DNA of 24,605 nucleotides from Phycisphaera sp. (GTDB lineage Bacteria > Planctomycetota > Phycisphaerae > Phycisphaerales > Phycisphaeraceae): positions 1-24,605 of the forward strand of contig JARFRI010000148.1 in NCBI GenBank assembly GCA_029287335.1. Reading direction: 5' to 3'. The notes under the pieces are model-generated. The model was not told the origin of the DNA. It saw nothing but the letters and a program-made list of their open reading frames with translations, and searched no databases. The position numbers and the translations under genes are program-made. Numbering within the stretch: the first letter of the stretch is position 1; each line of letters starts with the position of its first letter. Shown here in pieces: positions 14,730 to 22,813 of the stretch.

Positions 14730-15689
14730 CTACTGCTTGCTTGCCGGGTCGCTTTCTTCAGCGAAGCGGTGGGCCTTGAGCATTTCCAGGCCGAAGGCCT
14801 GACCCATCGCGAGCAGGCCCTTGGTGCTGTAGTGGACGGTGTCCTTGAGCAGTTCCATGCCTTCGGTGGGGACCATCCAGACGTTGGCGATCGCTCGGTC
14901 GTCGCCTGATCGGCCGTCGGCCTGAGCCATGCGCTCACGGATCAGATCGCGATGCGTAAAGCGATCAAGCGCGGGCTCATAGGGCAAGACCTGGCCAAAC
15001 ACGAACGGGACATTGTTGCCGCCGGCGAAATCGTCTTCGAGGCGCTGCTTGAGTAACGCCAGCGACTTGTCGTAACGGCCGGCCGAGACCTCGTGTTTCG
15101 CATCGGCTTCGCCCTGCATCCAGATGATGCCTTGGAGCTCTGGGCGGTAGCCATCGTCTTTGAGTTGTTGCATGGCTTTGGTGACGTGGGCGTAAAGGCG
15201 TTTGTAGTGCAGGCCGATGTTGGGGTCGTTGGTTGATGTGCCGGGGTAGAAGGTCGTGCGGTTGGGGCCGGGTTCGGGTCCGACCCAGCCGCCGCCGTTT
15301 GCGCTCGGCTTGGTCCAGCCGGCGTCAAGAGGTTGGCCGCTGAGGGCGAACTTGATGAGGTAGATGTTGGGTCGCCCCGGTTGGTTGTTGCGGAGGTAGT
15401 GTGCCAAGCCGATCTCGGGGCCGAAGCGGCCGGCGGTGCCCGCCTCGACGGTGGCGTACTTGCCTTGCTTGTAAATGAATGCGCCGTCGATGGGCTGTTG
15501 CCAAGCGGCGGCGAGTTCTTTGGCCTGACCCGAACCGACCATATTGGACTGGCCCGAGAGGATGTAGACCCGCGCGACGGGGGGCGTGTCTGATACTTGC
15601 GTGGTGCTCTGGGCAAGGGTCGGGAGCCAGATCATGCAGGACAGCAAGAGGGTGACAATTAATCGGGTTGGCGTTGTGATGGGATGCAT
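14730..15689 (-). CDS. Exported carbohydrate acetylesterase, SASA family (sialate O-acetylesterase-like)
   Basis: The 319-residue product has a signal peptide (residues 1-26, cleavage near TLA-Q) and the SASA/CE6 pattern of SGNH-fold esterases. It has ILSGQSNMVGSG with nucleophile Ser48, a middle block WMQGEADA (190-197) and the final KDTVHYSTKG block with Asp283 and His286. Such enzymes remove acetyl groups from polysaccharides such as xylan, or from sialic acids; here the true substrate is unknown. A planctomycete role in degrading acetylated algal or plant glycans is plausible, and the exported sulfatase nearby fits that. The ATG at 15689 is preceded by AGGA at normal spacing. It diverges from metF, sharing a 45-bp region. 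Confidence 0.88.
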   Translation of the reverse strand: MHPITTPTRLIVTLLLSCMIWLPTLAQSTTQVSDTPPVARVYILSGQSNMVGSGQAKELAAAWQQPIDGAFIYKQGKYATVEAGTAGRFGPEIGLAHYLRNNQPGRPNIYLIKFALSGQPLDAGWTKPSANGGGWVGPEPGPNRTTFYPGTSTNDPNIGLHYKRLYAHVTKAMQQLKDDGYRPELQGIIWMQGEADAKHEVSAGRYDKSLALLKQRLEDDFAGGNNVPFVFGQVLPYEPALDRFTHRDLIRERMAQADGRSGDDRAIANVWMVPTEGMELLKDTVHYSTKGLLAMGQAFGLEMLKAHRFAEESDPASKQ

Positions 15690-15722
15690 CGCTAGATTCC
15701 TGTGTGGTTCGCGGTCGCTTCA

Positions 15723-15728
15723 TATAAT
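15723..15728 (+). promoter_or_regulatory. -10 element very close to the metF start
   Basis: TATAAT at 15723-15728 is a perfect -10 box ending six bases before the metF ATG at 15735, so the message would start at or next to the start codon. A matching -35 box is not clear. On the opposite strand the same AT-rich stretch reads TATTAT and could serve the divergent esterase gene. Confidence 0.5.
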
Positions 15729-15734
15729 ACGGCG

Positions 15735-16643
15735 ATGCATATCCAAGACGTTTTTCAGCGCCACAGCACCACGTTCTCCTTCGAGTTTTTCCCGCCTAAA
15801 TCCGAGGAAGCGGCGGAGGCTTTGTATCAGTCGATCGCTGAGTTAAAGACACTCAAGCCCTCGTTCGTCTCGGTGACCTACGGGGCCGGGGGCTCGACTC
15901 GCCAGCGGACGCACGACCTAGTGATCCGCGTGCGGAAGGAACTCGATGTCACAGCCGTGCCACACCTGACGTGCGTCTGTCACAGCGAACAAGACATCCA
16001 AGACATCCTCATGCGGTACGCGGATGAAGGGGTGACGAACATCCTGGCACTGGGCGGCGACCCGCCAAGGGACTTGGAGAAGTACAACAAGGCGGACGAC
16101 GCCTTCCAGCACGCGGCGGACCTGGTCAGCTATATCCGCAAGTTCCCGCATCCTGATTCGCGCGGCTTTGGCGTCGGTGTCGCGGGCTTCCCCGAGGGTC
16201 ACCCGGCAACGCCCAACCGCCTGCTGGAGATGGACTACCTCAAGGCGAAGTGCGACGCGGGGGCGGACTACATCGTCACGCAGTTGTTCTTCAATAACGC
16301 CGATTTCTACGACTTCCGAGAGCGATGCGAGTTGGCGGGGATCACGGCCCCGATCATCGCGGGCATCATGCCGATCACCTCGGGCAAGGGCATGAAACGT
16401 ATGGCCGAGTTGGCCGCGGGCTCGCGTTACCCGGCGAAGCTTCTGCGTGCGATCGATCGATGCGGCGGCGACGAGGAGGCGGTCAAGCGCGTCGGCACCC
16501 ACTGGGCGACCGAGCAGTGCAGAGACCTCCTGGACCACAAGGTGCGTGGCATCCACTTCTACACGCTTAATCAATCCGGCGCGACGCGTGAGATCTACGC
16601 CAACCTCGGCGTGTCCGACAGCGTAGCGCTCGGTGGCGGGTAA
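15735..16643 (+). CDS. metF: Methylenetetrahydrofolate reductase
   Basis: MetF reduces 5,10-methylene-THF to 5-methyl-THF with an FAD cofactor, supplying methyl groups for methionine synthesis. The protein has 302 residues, the usual bacterial length without the eukaryotic regulatory domain. Visible blocks are SFEFFPPKSEEA near the N-terminus (catalytic Glu), SVTYGAGGSTRQRTHD, ILALGGDPPRD (often LRGD in other species; Gly here), GADYIVTQLFFN and IMPITSGKGMKRMAEL, ending with the HFYTLN block. The ATG at 15735 fits family N-termini; the frame extends to 15702, but that part would lie upstream of the TATAAT box. No Shine-Dalgarno sequence is present. The sulfatase gene follows after about 31 bases. 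Confidence 0.96.
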   Translation: MHIQDVFQRHSTTFSFEFFPPKSEEAAEALYQSIAELKTLKPSFVSVTYGAGGSTRQRTHDLVIRVRKELDVTAVPHLTCVCHSEQDIQDILMRYADEGVTNILALGGDPPRDLEKYNKADDAFQHAADLVSYIRKFPHPDSRGFGVGVAGFPEGHPATPNRLLEMDYLKAKCDAGADYIVTQLFFNNADFYDFRERCELAGITAPIIAGIMPITSGKGMKRMAELAAGSRYPAKLLRAIDRCGGDEEAVKRVGTHWATEQCRDLLDHKVRGIHFYTLNQSGATREIYANLGVSDSVALGGG

Positions 16644-16674
16644 GCGTCATGGTTCGCGAGTTCCGGAATTTATC

Positions 16675-18216
16675 GTGAAAACATACGTATCGACCATATT
16701 GGTGTTCATGGCGTTGTCATTACTCGCGTTGCCTGCAAAGGCAGAGCGGCGTGCGCTGCGGCCCAATATCGTCTTCATCCTCGCGGATGACTTGGGCTAT
16801 GGCGATGCGCAGTGCTACAACGCGGATTCAAAAGTCCCGACGCCGAACATCGACGCGCTGGCGAAGCAGGGGATGCGTTTTACCGATGCGCACACGCCTT
16901 CGTCGGTGTGTACGCCGACGCGGTATGCGTTCTTAGCCGGTCGGTACACATGGCGGACACGCTTGAAGTCCGGCGTGCTGTGGGGCTGGGACAAGCCGTT
17001 GTTGGAAGACGATCGCACGACGCTGCCGGAGATGCTGCGTGGGACGCATGCGCAGTACGCGACCGCCGCGATCGGCAAGTGGCACCTGGGCTGGGTGTGG
17101 ATGGGGCAAGATGGTAAGCCGATTCAAGGGCGCATCCCGCGCAACCAGGCGAGCAAGGCGGCTGAGATGGTGGACTTCACCAAGCCTGTCGGCGGCGGGC
17201 CGACGGAGCACGGTTTTGATTCATATTTTGGCGATGATGTGCCGAACTTCCCGCCTTACACGTTTATCGAAAACGACCGCTTGCAAGTGATTCCAAGCGA
17301 GATGAAGCCGAACACGATGTTTGGCGATCCCGGACCGATGTCGCCGGGCTGGGACTTGCAGGTGGTGCAGCCGACGATTACGGCGAAGGTGATTGAGTAC
17401 ATCATGAGCCGTGAGCAGCGGGGCGAGCCTTTCTTTTTATACATGCCGTTGAACATCCCGCACACGCCGATCGTCCCGGACAAGCCTTACCTGGGTAAGA
17501 GCCAGGCGGGTCGCTACGGCGACTTTGTCGCGCAGGTCGATGGAATCGTCGGACGGGTGATGCAGGCGTTGGAGGAGGCGAAGCTTTCGGAGAACACGAT
17601 CGTTGTGTTTACGAGTGACAACGGCTCGCCAGCACGGGACGGGCACGCGAAGCCGGATGCGCAGGGGCGGGTGAAGGGCGCGACGCATCACTCCGTCACG
17701 AAGAACCACGGCCACGTCCCCAACGCGCCGTGGCGTGGGCTCAAAGCCGACATCTGGGAGGCCGGCCACCGCGTGCCGCACATCGTCCGCTGGCCCGGCG
17801 TGGTCCAGGCCGGGAAGGTCAACGATGAGCTGATCTGCTTGGTCGATTGGTACGCGACACTGGCGGATATCCATGGCGTCAAGCTTGCCGACGACCAGGC
17901 GGAGGACAGCTTCAGCTTCTTCAACCTGCTCAATGGCGGGACCGTGCCCAACCGAAAATCGCTCATCCACCACTCGGGCAATGGCACCTTCGCCATCCGT
18001 AGAGGCGACTGGAAACTGATCGAAGCCAACCTCGGCTCAGGCGGATTCAGTAAGCCCAGCCGTATCAAGCCCAAGGCCGACGGCCCGCAGGGTCAGCTGT
18101 ACAACCTTGCGGATGATCCCAAGGAAACGAACAACCTTTGGCTTGATCAACCCGACAAGGTCAAGGAACTATTGGACGAACTCAACGCGATCCGCAACGC
18201 GGGTCGGAGTCGGTAG
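16675..18216 (+). CDS. Exported sulfatase of the formylglycine type (arylsulfatase A-like)
   Basis: The protein has 513 residues from a GTG at 16675, which starts a clean signal peptide (MKTYVSTILVFMALSLLALP, cleavage near AKA). GGA lies eight bases upstream. The frame opens at GTG 16633, but that start would add a basic stretch and overlap the metF stop. Sulfatase signatures are NIVFILADDLGYGD (metal-binding Asp38 and Asp39), SSVCTPTRYAFLAGR with Cys79 in the C-x-P-x-R motif that is converted to formylglycine, GKWHLG (Lys135, His137) and TSDNGSP. It would hydrolyse sulfate esters of polysaccharides or aryl compounds in the periplasm. The substrate cannot be read from the sequence. No sulfatase-maturing enzyme is in the window. 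Confidence 0.94.
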   Translation: MKTYVSTILVFMALSLLALPAKAERRALRPNIVFILADDLGYGDAQCYNADSKVPTPNIDALAKQGMRFTDAHTPSSVCTPTRYAFLAGRYTWRTRLKSGVLWGWDKPLLEDDRTTLPEMLRGTHAQYATAAIGKWHLGWVWMGQDGKPIQGRIPRNQASKAAEMVDFTKPVGGGPTEHGFDSYFGDDVPNFPPYTFIENDRLQVIPSEMKPNTMFGDPGPMSPGWDLQVVQPTITAKVIEYIMSREQRGEPFFLYMPLNIPHTPIVPDKPYLGKSQAGRYGDFVAQVDGIVGRVMQALEEAKLSENTIVVFTSDNGSPARDGHAKPDAQGRVKGATHHSVTKNHGHVPNAPWRGLKADIWEAGHRVPHIVRWPGVVQAGKVNDELICLVDWYATLADIHGVKLADDQAEDSFSFFNLLNGGTVPNRKSLIHHSGNGTFAIRRGDWKLIEANLGSGGFSKPSRIKPKADGPQGQLYNLADDPKETNNLWLDQPDKVKELLDELNAIRNAGRSR

Positions 18217-18229
18217 GTAGAATCTCGTC

Positions 18230-19585
18230 ATGGCAGGATCTATTGTTCCCTTACCGGTGATGCTCGACGAGGAAGATCGTAAGATCTATGAAGCCCTCGA
18301 GCCGCCGAAGACGATTGTTGTTCGTTACGGTTATCAGCGCAAGATCGCGGAGCTGCCCTACAGTGGCGACGCGACGCCGGGGTGCGGGTCTAAGCTCGTC
18401 GCGGTGACGCCGCGGGGCACGGAGGTCGTCGAGATGCTCACGACCACCTGCGGCAACTCGGGCTGTGGCAAGAGCGTGTCGCGCGATCAGATGCGCGACT
18501 ACATCGACAAGTCCGGCGGCAAGCAGTTCCCCTTTACGAATCAGGGCCGGGTGCTGCGTGTCGCGACGGTCGAGGATATGAACGAGAACGCGAAGCTTGA
18601 GAGCCGGCGTCCCGACCTCGTTCGGCTGTGCAAGTCGCTGATCAACGAGTTGAAGCTGGACATGAAGCTCGTCGAGGTCGAGTCGGTCCTCGGCGACGAG
18701 CAGATCGCGTTCTACTTCTTATCTGAGAACCGTGTCGACTTCCGCGAGCTGGTCAAGCGTTTGGCCAGCGAGCTGCACACGCGCATCGAGATGGTACACG
18801 TGACCGATCGCGAAGAGGCCCGGCTGGTCGCGGACTATGAGAAGTGTGGCCAGCACTGCTGCTGCCGACAATTCCTGAAGGTGCTCAAGCCCGTGTCGAT
18901 GCGATCGGCCAAGGTGCAGAAGAACACGCTGGACCCGCAGAAGATCAGTGGCCGGTGTGGTCGGCTCATGTGCTGCCTGCGCTACGAGGACGAGACCTAC
19001 AGCGACCTGAAGAAACAACTGCCGCACCGCAAGTCGCTGGTCGAAACGATCGACGGCGTGGGTATCGTGCTCAGCACGCAGATCCTGACGCAGCTCGCGC
19101 TGGTGAAGGTCGGCGCCCAAGCACCCGCGGCGTACCCGGTCGAGGACCTGCGCGTCTTGAATAATGACGAGGTCAAGGCCTGGCGCGAAGAGAACGGCGA
19201 CCCGGTCCAAGCGGCCAAGAACCCCGGCCGACCACGCAGCGATAACCAACGCCAAGGCGGCCCACGCGGCAAAGACAAGGGCGGTCCGCGCAATGATCGC
19301 GGCAGCGCTCAGAGCAGCGGCAACACCAGCAACCCATCCGACACCAAGCCCCGGCGTCCCCAGCCCGGCAAACCTTTGACCGACCAGGAAGTCGAGTCTA
19401 AGGAAGGCGATAACAGCGCGGACATCAAGCCCGCGGGCTACAGCAACGACGCAAACGCTGCGGATGCTGGTGGTGATAACGCTGGTGGCGACAAGCCGAA
19501 GAAGAAGCGCCGCCGCCGACGCCGCAAACGCAAGGGTGGCCCGGGCGGTGATGGCTCAGGGCCGAATCAACCTTCGGGTGATTGA
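18230..19585 (+). CDS. PSP1-domain protein (RicT/YaaT-like) with a long basic, disordered tail
   Basis: The 451-residue protein contains a PSP1 domain at about residues 130-270, with FYFLSENRVDFRELVKRLA and the cysteine-rich RicT pattern: CGQHCCCRQFL (206-216), then KISGRCGRLMCCL (238-250). In Bacillus, RicT acts with RicA and RicF, carries Fe-S clusters and affects RNA processing through RNase Y. An extra segment at about 72-100 adds two more cysteines (C74, C79). From about residue 320 the protein becomes Gly/Asn/Pro-rich and ends with a KKKRRRRRRKRKGG block, suggesting RNA or DNA contact. The ATG lies 13 bases after the sulfatase stop. Fe-S binding and RNA-related function are family inference. 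Confidence 0.88.
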   Translation: MAGSIVPLPVMLDEEDRKIYEALEPPKTIVVRYGYQRKIAELPYSGDATPGCGSKLVAVTPRGTEVVEMLTTTCGNSGCGKSVSRDQMRDYIDKSGGKQFPFTNQGRVLRVATVEDMNENAKLESRRPDLVRLCKSLINELKLDMKLVEVESVLGDEQIAFYFLSENRVDFRELVKRLASELHTRIEMVHVTDREEARLVADYEKCGQHCCCRQFLKVLKPVSMRSAKVQKNTLDPQKISGRCGRLMCCLRYEDETYSDLKKQLPHRKSLVETIDGVGIVLSTQILTQLALVKVGAQAPAAYPVEDLRVLNNDEVKAWREENGDPVQAAKNPGRPRSDNQRQGGPRGKDKGGPRNDRGSAQSSGNTSNPSDTKPRRPQPGKPLTDQEVESKEGDNSADIKPAGYSNDANAADAGGDNAGGDKPKKKRRRRRRKRKGGPGGDGSGPNQPSGD

Positions 19586-19615
19586 TCGGTGCGATCGCAT
19601 CTGTCACTGTTGTAG

Positions 19616-19718
19616 GGGTGGCCGTGGTGGAGCCTGAGCGACCCCACGGAACCATCTCCTCTGTTGTTCATTGATGACGGTTTGTTCCGGAGGCTCGCGG
19701 ACTCGACCCCGGCCACCC
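19616..19718. repeat. Inverted repeat between convergent genes
   Basis: GGGTGGCCG (19616-19624) and CGGCCACCC (19710-19718) are perfect 9-bp arms. They enclose a smaller CCGTGG...CCACGG stem-loop near 19622-19649 and a similar GAGGCTCGCG...CCCC segment near 19690-19710. It lies between the convergent PSP1 gene and the minus-strand gene ending at 19760 and may act as a two-way terminator or be a dispersed repeat. No T-run is present. Confidence 0.4.
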
Positions 19719-19759
19719 AGCCTGAAACTGTAATGCGCTGTTTCAAAACGACACGCTTG

Positions 19760-20854
19760 TTATTCCGCGTCTTTCGTGTATTTCAGCGTCTGCACGACCG
19801 CGTCAAAGGCGGCGGTCTGCTCGGGTTTGCCTGCGTCGTAGCGGCAGGTGAAGAGGATCGCGTCTTCCTCGCCGAGGATGGTCATGTAGTAGCAACTGCC
19901 GTAGCGGTCGCCCTCACTGGCGGGCGTGTGGATGCGCCAGATCATGAGGCCGTTGCTTTGCAGATGGCTGATCTCTGCGTCGCCCCGGGCGCGGATTTCC
20001 CGACGCCCCAGGCGGAAGATCTGCATGTCTTCGCTGTCCTGATGTACGGGGCTGGTCATGCCTTTGTCCCGTGGGTAGAGCGTGAAGAGATCGGCGTTCA
20101 TGCCTAGCCCGGCCTTGCCGACACCCCACTTGGCGGTGCGTGCGTTACCTCTTTGAAAAATGAACTCTGTCGACGGTTTGAACCGCCAGTCGCCGAACTC
20201 ATAGGACTCACCCAGGAAGCGGTCGTACGACCCGTCGGCCTGCCATGGTTTGTATTGTTCGAGCAGCGTGTCATCGGGCTTGGGCGAGTAGGTGAACGGC
20301 TCGATAGCAATCTCGGTCGGCTCGGTCTCGACCGGTTCGTTCTCAATCGCTTCGGGTTGCGTCAGCGGCGGCGTGTTGTTGGGGCGATCAATCGTCTCTT
20401 GGCCGGGGGTGACGGAAGGGTTGCGTCCGGGTGGCGTTAACGCGGTGCGGTCGACGCGCGGCGTGGGTAAAACGACGATCTGTGTGGGCTTGGGCGTCGA
20501 TGCTCGGGTCGCCTGCTCGATGAACTCGCGACGCTGAGCCTGCATCTGGCGGTCGCGTTCCATCTGAGCTTGGAGGCGTTGGTTGGACTGTCGGATGAGG
20601 GCATCGGACTGCGCGTTGAGCTGCGCATTCAATGCCTGATTGCGCTGTGCGAACTGGCGTTCTCGTTGTTGTGTTTGGGACGCTAATTCACGCTGGCGGT
20701 TCGCCTCATAGTCCGGATGAAGCGGGGAACTGATGGGCGGGGGCGGTGGTGCGGGGTCAAAATAGCCGCGTCGATCGAGAATGTTATAGATTTTGGCACC
20801 GCCGACCACGACGATCAAGATCGCACCGCCGATGCCGATTTTGTTGTATTCCAT
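19760..20854 (-). CDS. Hypothetical membrane-anchored protein with a Gln/Arg-rich coiled-coil region
   Basis: The 364-residue product has an N-terminal membrane segment (about 6-23, IGIGGAILIVVVGGAKIYNI), then a Pro-rich link (DPAPPPPPISSP). A Gln/Arg/Glu-rich stretch at about 50-115 has strong coiled-coil character. A Pro/Thr/Glu-rich linker follows to about residue 200, and then a folded C-terminal domain of about 160 residues with several Trp and Tyr residues. I recognise no family and no catalytic motif. The ATG at 20854 places the membrane segment correctly. It follows the lipoprotein gene on the same strand after 116 bases. The layout suggests an envelope-associated protein with an extended stalk. 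Confidence 0.75.
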   Translation of the reverse strand: MEYNKIGIGGAILIVVVGGAKIYNILDRRGYFDPAPPPPPISSPLHPDYEANRQRELASQTQQRERQFAQRNQALNAQLNAQSDALIRQSNQRLQAQMERDRQMQAQRREFIEQATRASTPKPTQIVVLPTPRVDRTALTPPGRNPSVTPGQETIDRPNNTPPLTQPEAIENEPVETEPTEIAIEPFTYSPKPDDTLLEQYKPWQADGSYDRFLGESYEFGDWRFKPSTEFIFQRGNARTAKWGVGKAGLGMNADLFTLYPRDKGMTSPVHQDSEDMQIFRLGRREIRARGDAEISHLQSNGLMIWRIHTPASEGDRYGSCYYMTILGEEDAILFTCRYDAGKPEQTAAFDAVVQTLKYTKDAE

Positions 20855-20970
20855 CTGCCAATGTCCCCGCGTGAGTGTCTATTCACCAAGATTTTGAGTA
20901 TCGCGGCTGCCACCAGCGATGTCAAGGATTACTCGACTCGAAACGATGGCGGGATGGCGATAAAGCGGTG

Positions 20971-22056
20971 CTATTGGGCTTCATCAACGGCGGGCAGATC
21001 AAGTGCCGGGTCTTCGATCGTGATGAGCAGCACGGTGCGGACGGGCTGTCGGATGCGTGTGCCGGTGAGCAGGGTGCTGCCGAAGCTTGTTGTCATCGGC
21101 GGGGCGATGCGTTGGATACGCGGCTTGGCGGGCTGATCAACAGATTCAATTGTTGGTGCGGGTCGATCCTCGCGCGGCTCATCGTCATCCCCACCATCGC
21201 CAACCGGTCGAAGGTGCAGCGGCGGCGCGGCCGGGTCGCTTGAGTCGGCCGCGAGCACAGCGGTCGAGGTCTGCAGCGACAATCGGCTGGTCTCAGGCGA
21301 TTCGCTGGGCGGGTCCTCTTCGATCACCTCGCCCATCGGCCAGGGCCAGTGCAAGCCCACCACCGCGATCTGATCCTTGCCCAGCGTCACCCGCAGCGAC
21401 AACTCTTCGTAGATCCGCCCATCCAATTCTTTTTGGATGGGGTCGCGTGGGATCAGCCCCAGCGGCGAGGGGATGTGGTGCATCGGCGTCAGTACCAGCG
21501 TGTGACGACCATCCGCCTCGGTCTCGATCTTCGCAAGCAGGCGCAGCGTGCTGCTGTCGCCGCCTTGGACCTTCTCGACGAGTCGGGGCCGTGGTGGCCG
21601 CGTCAGGTCCACTTCAAAACGCAGGTCGCTGCGTAGCCTTGGCGTCTCGACGATCGGCACCGGGTACGCGCTGCGGTTAATGAGCAGCCGACTAAACGCC
21701 ACCGGCTTGGGCATGACTTCGGAGTATTGATCGAGTTGGTCGCGTTGCAGCAGCCCGATGCGCAGGCCGTTGCCACGCCAGACCCCGCGCGTCACCGGCG
21801 GGACCACCTGTTCGTTGATGATTTGCCAGGCCTCGTCCGTCGATTCATCCAAGGGCACATCGGCCCGGCGGATCACCGCATAGACGCCGGTTGGCTTGGC
21901 TGGGCCGTCATCGCCAAAGCCTGGAAGGGGGATGTCTGCATCGGCTTGGGGTGACGATTCACAGCCGACCAGTCCCATCAAGACAGCCAGCGCCACAAAG
22001 CACATCACGTGCAGCGGGGCGGATCCTGATCGAGTGTTGCAGGCTTGAATCATCAT
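20971..22056 (-). CDS. Hypothetical lipoprotein
   Basis: The 361-residue product has a hydrophobic segment ending in lipobox LVGC with Cys32, so it is probably lipid-anchored outside the inner membrane. The mature part contains short beta-rich segments, an acidic and Pro-rich linker (about 265-310), and a final hydrophobic-strand block (TVLLITIEDPALDLP). I recognise no known domain. The sequence begins with two Met codons (22056 and 22053); AGG a few bases upstream gives a weak Shine-Dalgarno. The gene is followed on the same strand by another envelope-type protein gene (19760-20854), so the two may act together. Confidence 0.75.
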   Translation of the reverse strand: MMIQACNTRSGSAPLHVMCFVALAVLMGLVGCESSPQADADIPLPGFGDDGPAKPTGVYAVIRRADVPLDESTDEAWQIINEQVVPPVTRGVWRGNGLRIGLLQRDQLDQYSEVMPKPVAFSRLLINRSAYPVPIVETPRLRSDLRFEVDLTRPPRPRLVEKVQGGDSSTLRLLAKIETEADGRHTLVLTPMHHIPSPLGLIPRDPIQKELDGRIYEELSLRVTLGKDQIAVVGLHWPWPMGEVIEEDPPSESPETSRLSLQTSTAVLAADSSDPAAPPLHLRPVGDGGDDDEPREDRPAPTIESVDQPAKPRIQRIAPPMTTSFGSTLLTGTRIRQPVRTVLLITIEDPALDLPAVDEAQ

Positions 22057-22108
22057 CCGGACCTAAGAGTGTACCCGCGTTGAAGTCGGATTTCGCATGG
22101 TATGGAAC

Positions 22109-22145
22109 AAAAAACAAGCCCCCGGCCTTAGTTGGGCCGGGGGCT
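22109..22145 (-). terminator. Intrinsic terminator of the HU gene
   Basis: A perfect 11-bp GC-rich stem, 22117-22127 with 22135-22145, has a 7-base loop. Read on the minus strand it is followed by TGTTTTTTG. It lies 66 bases after the HU stop codon, and orientation and T-run match termination of that gene. Confidence 0.9.
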
Positions 22146-22210
22146 GCTTATTCGCAAGACTTATGGGGCGTGATGAACTTATCGCCCCAAAGCGACTCAG
22201 TGGATCAGGC

Positions 22211-22546
22211 TTAGAGCTGATCCTTGAGGGCCTTCATTGGGCGGACCTTGACGGTCTTGCTGGCGGGCTTGGGCTTCTGCTTGACCATTTCGCCGGTGAA
22301 TGGGTTGCGCACGAGTTTGCCGCCCTTGACCGCAGGCTTCTTGACCAGGGTCATCTTCATCAGGCCGATGAAGTTGAATGAGCCGGTCTTCTTGACTTCC
22401 TTGACCATGATGCCGGTGGTCGCGTCCAGGACTTCGACGACCTGCTTGCGGGTTAGGCCGGTCTTCTCGGCGACGGCCTTATAGACCTCGCTCTTGGTCA
22501 TGGGCTTGACAGCGGTTGCCTTGGTGGTGGTCTTCTTCTTTGCCAT
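22211..22546 (-). CDS. HU-family DNA-binding protein with a Lys/Thr-rich N-terminal extension
   Basis: The 111-residue histone-like protein bends and compacts DNA as a dimer. After a 15-residue Lys/Thr-rich leader (MAKKKTTTKATAVKP) comes the HU fold: MTKSEVYKAVAEKTGLTRKQ, GSFNFIGLMKMTLVKKPA and the DNA-binding arm RNPFTGEMV, ending with VRPMKALKDQL. This corresponds to the usual HU end FKPGKALKD. The ATG at 22546 is chosen because GGAGAG lies at good spacing upstream; the frame is open to 22672, but the extra residues are Arg-rich and unlike HU. The basic leader is an added DNA-contact feature compared with E. coli HU. A strong terminator follows, so the gene is probably monocistronic. Confidence 0.93.
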   Translation of the reverse strand: MAKKKTTTKATAVKPMTKSEVYKAVAEKTGLTRKQVVEVLDATTGIMVKEVKKTGSFNFIGLMKMTLVKKPAVKGGKLVRNPFTGEMVKQKPKPASKTVKVRPMKALKDQL

Positions 22547-22708
22547 AATGTTGCTCTCCGTAGCGAGGGAACCTGAATTCGTCCGTGAAAGTGGACGGGG
22601 TCTGTGCCGAACGTTTCGGCCTCCGATGACCCGACTATCGCGGATTCTTCCTGTTTTCCTTGATATTTTCAACTCGACCTCTCAATTTTCCCTTATTTTC
22701 AGGCAAAT

Positions 22709-22717
22709 TGTGGATAA
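22709..22717 (-). promoter_or_regulatory. Isolated DnaA-box match
   Basis: TGTGGATAA is the exact complement of the consensus TTATCCACA. It is a single copy in an AT-rich stretch upstream of the HU gene. Without further boxes it is more likely a regulatory site or chance than an origin. Confidence 0.35.
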
Positions 22718-22743
22718 CTATTGGTGCGATCAATGGCCTTGCC

Positions 22744-22813
22744 AGAGCATGAGGCGTCAGCGAGTGCCATGAATCACACGCGACTTGTGGCACTCGCTCA
22801 GGCTTCATGCTCT
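22744..22813. repeat. Long palindrome (REP-like) upstream of dnaK
   Basis: The 26-base arms 22744-22769 and 22788-22813 pair at 23 of 26 positions, and an inner CACA/TGTG pair (22776-22779 region with 22786-22789) extends the stem. It would form a large hairpin in DNA or RNA. It lies between divergent genes, so it is not a terminator of either. It resembles dispersed palindromic repeats mobilised by REP-associated transposases. Confidence 0.7.

Noticed and set aside
14498..14938. 146-residue minus-strand frame covering the small gene
   Set aside because: Its N-terminal half overlaps the esterase gene in another frame and is Arg/Ser/Thr-rich; only the part from 14695 looks like a protein.
22640..22720. 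Replication origin suggested by an AT-rich stretch and a DnaA box
   Set aside because: Only one box is present and no dnaA, dnaN or parAB gene is near.
22762..22799. CIRCE-like element upstream of dnaK
   Set aside because: The palindrome contains GAGTGC and GCACTC, but in the reverse order to CIRCE (GCACTC-N9-GAGTGC), with a longer spacer.
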